Source: JAUNKE01 sp041784625 (GTDB taxonomy: Bacteria > Bacillota > Clostridia > Peptostreptococcales > Filifactoraceae). From it: DNA of 9,102 bases. The translations under genes and the position numbers were made by a program. Below the pieces are notes generated by a model. It was not told the origin of the DNA. It worked only from the letters and a program-made list of their open reading frames with translations, and did no database searches. Positions 6,316-9,102 of this stretch are shown here, piece after piece. The stretch is taken from contig JBHBDS010000044.1 in assembly GCA_041784625.1 (NCBI GenBank), forward strand, positions 1-9,102, written 5' to 3'. Numbering within the stretch: the first letter of the stretch is position 1; each line of letters begins with the position of its first letter.

Positions 6316-7211
6316 AGCGTTTTTTTGAATATACAGAGATCAGAACAAAAATCACCTCAGTCGTCGTCTTTGTGATGACGGTTCTGTGGCTGATTGCTCG
6401 GGGAATCACGATTCGAATTTTCCCGACAGCGATATTTTTTTCGAGTATGTTGTTGTTTGATCTGACAACGACGGCGATCAATAATTATATTGACACCAAG
6501 ACCAATGGGGAGAAATTGCCCTACGACCGAGTGGTGGCAAAAAATATTATTATTGGACTACTCGCTGCGTCAATCGGACTAGGGCTACTACTGGTGGCAC
6601 TGACCGACTACATCGTGCTCGTACTCGGAGCACTGTGCTTTGCGTGTGGGATTCTATACACCTATGGACCGGTCGCTATTTCAAGGATTCCACTGGGCGA
6701 AGTTATTTCAGGCTTCTTCTACGGCGTGATGATTCCGCTGATATTGGCAGTGATTAATCTGCCAGCGGGGAGCATTTTGTCGGTGGAGATTGAGGGATCG
6801 CTGTGGAGTTTGCATGTGCAGATGCTTGAGATGTTCAAACTTCTGCTTTTTGGTATTGTGCCTGCGTTTACCACAGCAAATATTATGCTGGCGAACAATA
6901 CGTCGGATATTGCCAAGGATATTGAGAATGGTCGTTTTACGCTACCGTACTATATCAAGGGTTATGCGTTGCCACTGTTTTTGTGGCTGTATCGAGCATG
7001 TTATCTTGCGGTGATTTTGATGGCAACTCTGAGAATTTTGCCAACGACGGCGCTCTTGATGCTGATCAGCTATCCACTGGTCGAAAAAAATACAAAAATC
7101 TTTTTGCAAAAACAGAGCAAGTCCGAAACCTTTGTCGTTTCGATCAAAAACTACTTGCTCATCAACTTGAGCCTGACGCTGGGGATTTTTCTCGGCGTGC
7201 TCATCGGTTAA
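6312..7211 (+). CDS. dmkA: UbiA-family prenyltransferase (DHNA polyprenyltransferase, FLEET DmkA)
   Basis: This 299-residue polytopic membrane protein belongs to the UbiA/MenA superfamily and should attach the polyprenyl chain to 1,4-dihydroxy-2-naphthoate to form demethylmenaquinone. Around eight hydrophobic segments fit the fold. The first metal/diphosphate motif, usually NDxxDxxxD, reads N57-N58-Y-I-D61-T-K-T-N65, so two aspartates are replaced by asparagine. The second motif is N196xxD199xxxD203, followed by GRFTLP. The LYTYGP segment between them is typical of MenA-like enzymes. The ATG overlaps the dmkB stop as ATGA, and AGGGA sits almost against it, so translation is probably coupled. 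The substrate is inferred from family and from the neighbouring ndh2 and dmkB, not from a diagnostic residue. Confidence 0.88.
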   Translation: MKRFFEYTEIRTKITSVVVFVMTVLWLIARGITIRIFPTAIFFSSMLLFDLTTTAINNYIDTKTNGEKLPYDRVVAKNIIIGLLAASIGLGLLLVALTDYIVLVLGALCFACGILYTYGPVAISRIPLGEVISGFFYGVMIPLILAVINLPAGSILSVEIEGSLWSLHVQMLEMFKLLLFGIVPAFTTANIMLANNTSDIAKDIENGRFTLPYYIKGYALPLFLWLYRACYLAVILMATLRILPTTALLMLISYPLVEKNTKIFLQKQSKSETFVVSIKNYLLINLSLTLGIFLGVLIG

Positions 7212-7215
7212 TCTG

Positions 7216-7237
7216 GTTATAGGGGAAAACCCATAAC
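7216..7237 (+). other. Intercistronic hairpin between dmkA and pplA
   Basis: GTTAT (7216-7220) pairs with ATAAC (7233-7237) and GGG with CCC (7230-7232), with A7221 bulged and a short A-rich loop. No run of T follows, so it is unlikely to be a strong terminator. Its place in the only sizeable gap of the operon, just before the lipoprotein gene, suggests an RNA-processing or stability element that sets PplA level; this is inference. Confidence 0.45.
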
Positions 7238-7265
7238 ATAAAATTATTCTTCATGGGAGGGAATT

Positions 7266-8330
7266 ATGAGAAAAAAATTAATGGTAGGATTGTCTTTACT
7301 AATGACAGTGGCAATGCTAACAGGATGTGGTTCAAAACCAGCTGAAACAGCGACGACAGAAGAACCAAAAACAGAAACACCAGCAGTAACAGAAACTGCA
7401 GGAGAGGCAAAAACGGGACTAGGAATTATCACAACGATCGACAAGTCCAAAAACGCAGAGGCAGACAAAAATGGACAGGTTCAAACTTACTCCATGATCG
7501 CTGCAGTAATTGTTGACGCCGATGGCAAACTTGCAAAAATTGCAGTAGATGGAATGCAAACAAAAATCGACTTCGATGCAGAAGGAAAAATTGTTACAGA
7601 CCTTGCGACAGTTTTTGAATCCAAAGTTGCACTTGGTGAGGCTTATGGAATGAAAAAGAACTCTGGTATCGGCAAAGAGTGGAGCGAGCAGATTGCTGCA
7701 TTCATCGAATACGCAGAGGGCAAAACAATCGATGAACTAAAAGGAATCGCACTCAACGAAGAAGGCAGACCAACTGGCGACGACCTCAAAGCGTCTGTAA
7801 CCGTTCACGTGGATGATGTGATTGATGTAATCGAGAAAGCAGTTCAAAATGCGCAAAATCTTGGAGCATCTTCTACAGACACATTGGGACTAGCAATGGA
7901 CACTACGATTGCAAAATCTAAAGATGCGGCAGCGGATGCAGATGGACTTGCTCAGGCTTACACAAATATCGTGGCAGCAACTTTTGATGCAGATGGCAAA
8001 GTGACAAGCGCAATCGTTGATGGTGTTCAAGCAAATGTAAACTTCAACAACAAAGGGGAAGTAACAACAGATCTTGCAACACTTCCGCCATCCAAAGTTG
8101 AGATAGGCGACGACTACGGAATGAAGAAAAATTCTGGTATCGGCAAAGAATGGTACGAGCAAGTAAAAGCATTTGCAGAGTATGTTGTGGGTAAAACCGT
8201 TGCAGAAGTAAAAGCAATTGAGCTTGATGGCGAAGGAAGACCATCTTCAGACGATCTCAAATCTTCGGTAACAATCCATGTAAATGACCAAGTACGTTTG
8301 CTTGAAAAAGCAGCTACAACTGCAAGATAA
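7266..8330 (+). CDS. pplA: PplA-like flavinylated lipoprotein of extracellular electron transfer
   Basis: The 354-residue product starts with MRKK, a hydrophobic core and the lipobox LTGC (Cys21), so it should be a membrane-anchored extracellular lipoprotein. A Thr/Glu/Pro/Ala linker runs to about residue 49. Two copies of one domain follow, at about 50-195 and 207-352. Anchors are YGMKKNSGIGKEW at 127-139 and 284-296, and DLK[AS]SVT[VI]H with candidate flavin acceptor threonines T179 and T336. The offset is exactly 157 residues in both cases. In Listeria, PplA carries two FMNs linked covalently by the ApbE enzyme FmnB and passes electrons to acceptors outside the cell. Here the motif fits the ApbE pattern Dxx[ST]GA[ST] only loosely, reading Dxx[AS]SVT. 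The ATG follows GGAGG by five bases, and fmnB begins at its stop codon. Confidence 0.9.
   Translation: MRKKLMVGLSLLMTVAMLTGCGSKPAETATTEEPKTETPAVTETAGEAKTGLGIITTIDKSKNAEADKNGQVQTYSMIAAVIVDADGKLAKIAVDGMQTKIDFDAEGKIVTDLATVFESKVALGEAYGMKKNSGIGKEWSEQIAAFIEYAEGKTIDELKGIALNEEGRPTGDDLKASVTVHVDDVIDVIEKAVQNAQNLGASSTDTLGLAMDTTIAKSKDAAADADGLAQAYTNIVAATFDADGKVTSAIVDGVQANVNFNNKGEVTTDLATLPPSKVEIGDDYGMKKNSGIGKEWYEQVKAFAEYVVGKTVAEVKAIELDGEGRPSSDDLKSSVTIHVNDQVRLLEKAATTAR
7413..7850 (+). repeat. pplA domain copy 1
   Basis: This segment encodes residues 50-195, the first of two tandem domains of PplA. It aligns without gaps to copy 2 when shifted by 471 bases (157 codons). The identical run TCTGGTATCGGCAAAGA appears in both copies, while most synonymous positions differ, so the duplication is not recent. 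Confidence 0.85.
7884..8321 (+). repeat. pplA domain copy 2
   Basis: This segment encodes residues 207-352, the second tandem domain of PplA. It keeps the YGMKKNSGIGKEW block and the DLKSSVT acceptor motif at the same spacing as copy 1, which supports two functional flavin sites rather than one site and one decayed copy. Confidence 0.85.
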
Positions 8331-9102
8331 TGAGAAACAAAGTGATAGTGAGGGTTGCTGCAATCCTCACTATTTTTTCAATCCTAACAGGCTGTACAAA
8401 ACAGCCAGAGCTCTATCGATATTCTGCCGATTTTTTGGAGCTGTTCAATACTGTAAGCCGTATTGTCGGCTATGCGAAGAGCGAAGAGGAATTCAAGGAG
8501 CAGAGTGACTTTATCTACAATCGCCTAGAATTTTATCACCAGCAATTTGATTTTTTCAAAAGCTACGATGGGATCAACAATATCAAAACCATCAACGACT
8601 ATGCGGGCAAATCTCCCGTGGAGGTTGACGAAAGCATTATTGATTTGCTGGAGCTGTGCATCTGGGCGCATGAAGAAACGGACGGAGCTGTCAATGTGGC
8701 GATGGGCTCTGTGCTGAATCTTTGGCACCAGCAGCGAGAGGAATATCAATATGATGCGCAGTCGGCGGTTGTTCCAAGTAAAGAGGAGCTGGAAGAGGCA
8801 GCAAAGCACATAGATATTCGAAATATCATCATCGATCGTTCGAGCCAAACAGTATATCTCGCTGACCCTGAGATGCGGCTCGATGTTGGTGCCATTGCAA
8901 AAGGTTATGCAGTGCAAAAAGTGTCCGAAGAAGCAAGAGAATTTGGCATCAACTCCATGATACTCTCTATCGGTGGCAATGTCGTCACGATCGGTACAAA
9001 GCCAGGCAATGAAAAATGGAGCGTCGGCATTCAGAACCCCGATTGGAACAGCAAAGAAGATATTACGCCATCCCTTAAGCTAGCGGATCTTTCGCTCGTA
9101 TC
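8330..9102 (+). CDS. fmnB: ApbE-family FAD:protein FMN transferase, partial (FLEET FmnB)
   Basis: The reading frame stays open to the right edge, giving the first 257 residues of the protein; ApbE proteins usually have about 330-350, so the C-terminus lies outside. The enzyme would transfer FMN from FAD to threonines of exported proteins, here most likely PplA. It starts MRNKVIVR with a hydrophobic core and lipobox LTGC (Cys22), so it should act on the outer face of the membrane. ApbE hallmarks are LFNTVSRI (in place of the MGT motif) near the N-terminus, GAVNVAMGSVLNLW, LDVGAIAKGYA with D185 and K191, SIGGN at 213-217, and WSVGIQNP. The ATG shares one base with the pplA stop (TAATG), and no good separate ribosome binding site is visible, so translation is probably coupled to pplA. 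Confidence 0.93.
   Translation, partial: MRNKVIVRVAAILTIFSILTGCTKQPELYRYSADFLELFNTVSRIVGYAKSEEEFKEQSDFIYNRLEFYHQQFDFFKSYDGINNIKTINDYAGKSPVEVDESIIDLLELCIWAHEETDGAVNVAMGSVLNLWHQQREEYQYDAQSAVVPSKEELEEAAKHIDIRNIIIDRSSQTVYLADPEMRLDVGAIAKGYAVQKVSEEAREFGINSMILSIGGNVVTIGTKPGNEKWSVGIQNPDWNSKEDITPSLKLADLSLV

Noticed and set aside
8525..8917. Antisense reading frame of 130 residues at the right end
   Set aside because: The sense strand encodes a clear ApbE-family protein with matching motifs through the same bases.

Overview
The window looks like chromosomal DNA of a low-GC, Gram-positive anaerobe (Bacillota, probably clostridial). The reasons are strong AGGAGG ribosome binding sites, sigma-A-type promoters, two clear SPase II lipoprotein signals in addition to one on an edge gene, a stand-alone rubrerythrin-type ferritin-like protein and a DUF1846 protein. 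All eight supported genes lie on the plus strand. I see no tRNA, rRNA, insertion sequence, CRISPR array or phage gene.

Region 1 (about 1-2925) holds a DUF1846 protein of unknown function, a ferritin-like/rubrerythrin-type diiron protein and an unrecognised lipoprotein. The gaps between them are short and have no terminator, and a textbook intrinsic terminator follows the lipoprotein, so they are probably one transcript.

Region 2 (about 2925-3335) is a gene-free stretch of roughly 410 bases. It is AT-rich, carries several inverted repeats, has a near-consensus extended -10 promoter (TTGATT, 17 bases, TATAAT) and ends in a leader of about 140 bases that can fold by long-range pairing.

Region 3 (3336 to the right edge) is a tightly packed operon: ndh2, dmkB, dmkA, pplA, fmnB. 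It matches the flavin-based extracellular electron transfer (FLEET) locus known from Listeria monocytogenes. Inferred scheme: DmkB makes a long polyprenyl diphosphate and DmkA joins it to 1,4-dihydroxy-2-naphthoate to give a dedicated demethylmenaquinone pool. Membrane-anchored Ndh2 reduces that pool with NADH. Electrons then pass outward to the lipoprotein PplA, whose two domains would carry FMN attached covalently by the ApbE-type transferase FmnB. The usual partners eetA, eetB and the flavin transporter gene fmnA are not in the window; the last gene is cut by the right edge.

The system is therefore known in outline. The points worth a second look are details: a non-standard flavinylation motif repeated exactly 157 residues apart, an Ala/Ser/Thr-rich insert in the membrane part of Ndh2, altered quinone-site and prenyltransferase motifs, the structured ndh2 leader, and a lipoprotein in the upstream operon whose tether resembles that of PplA.
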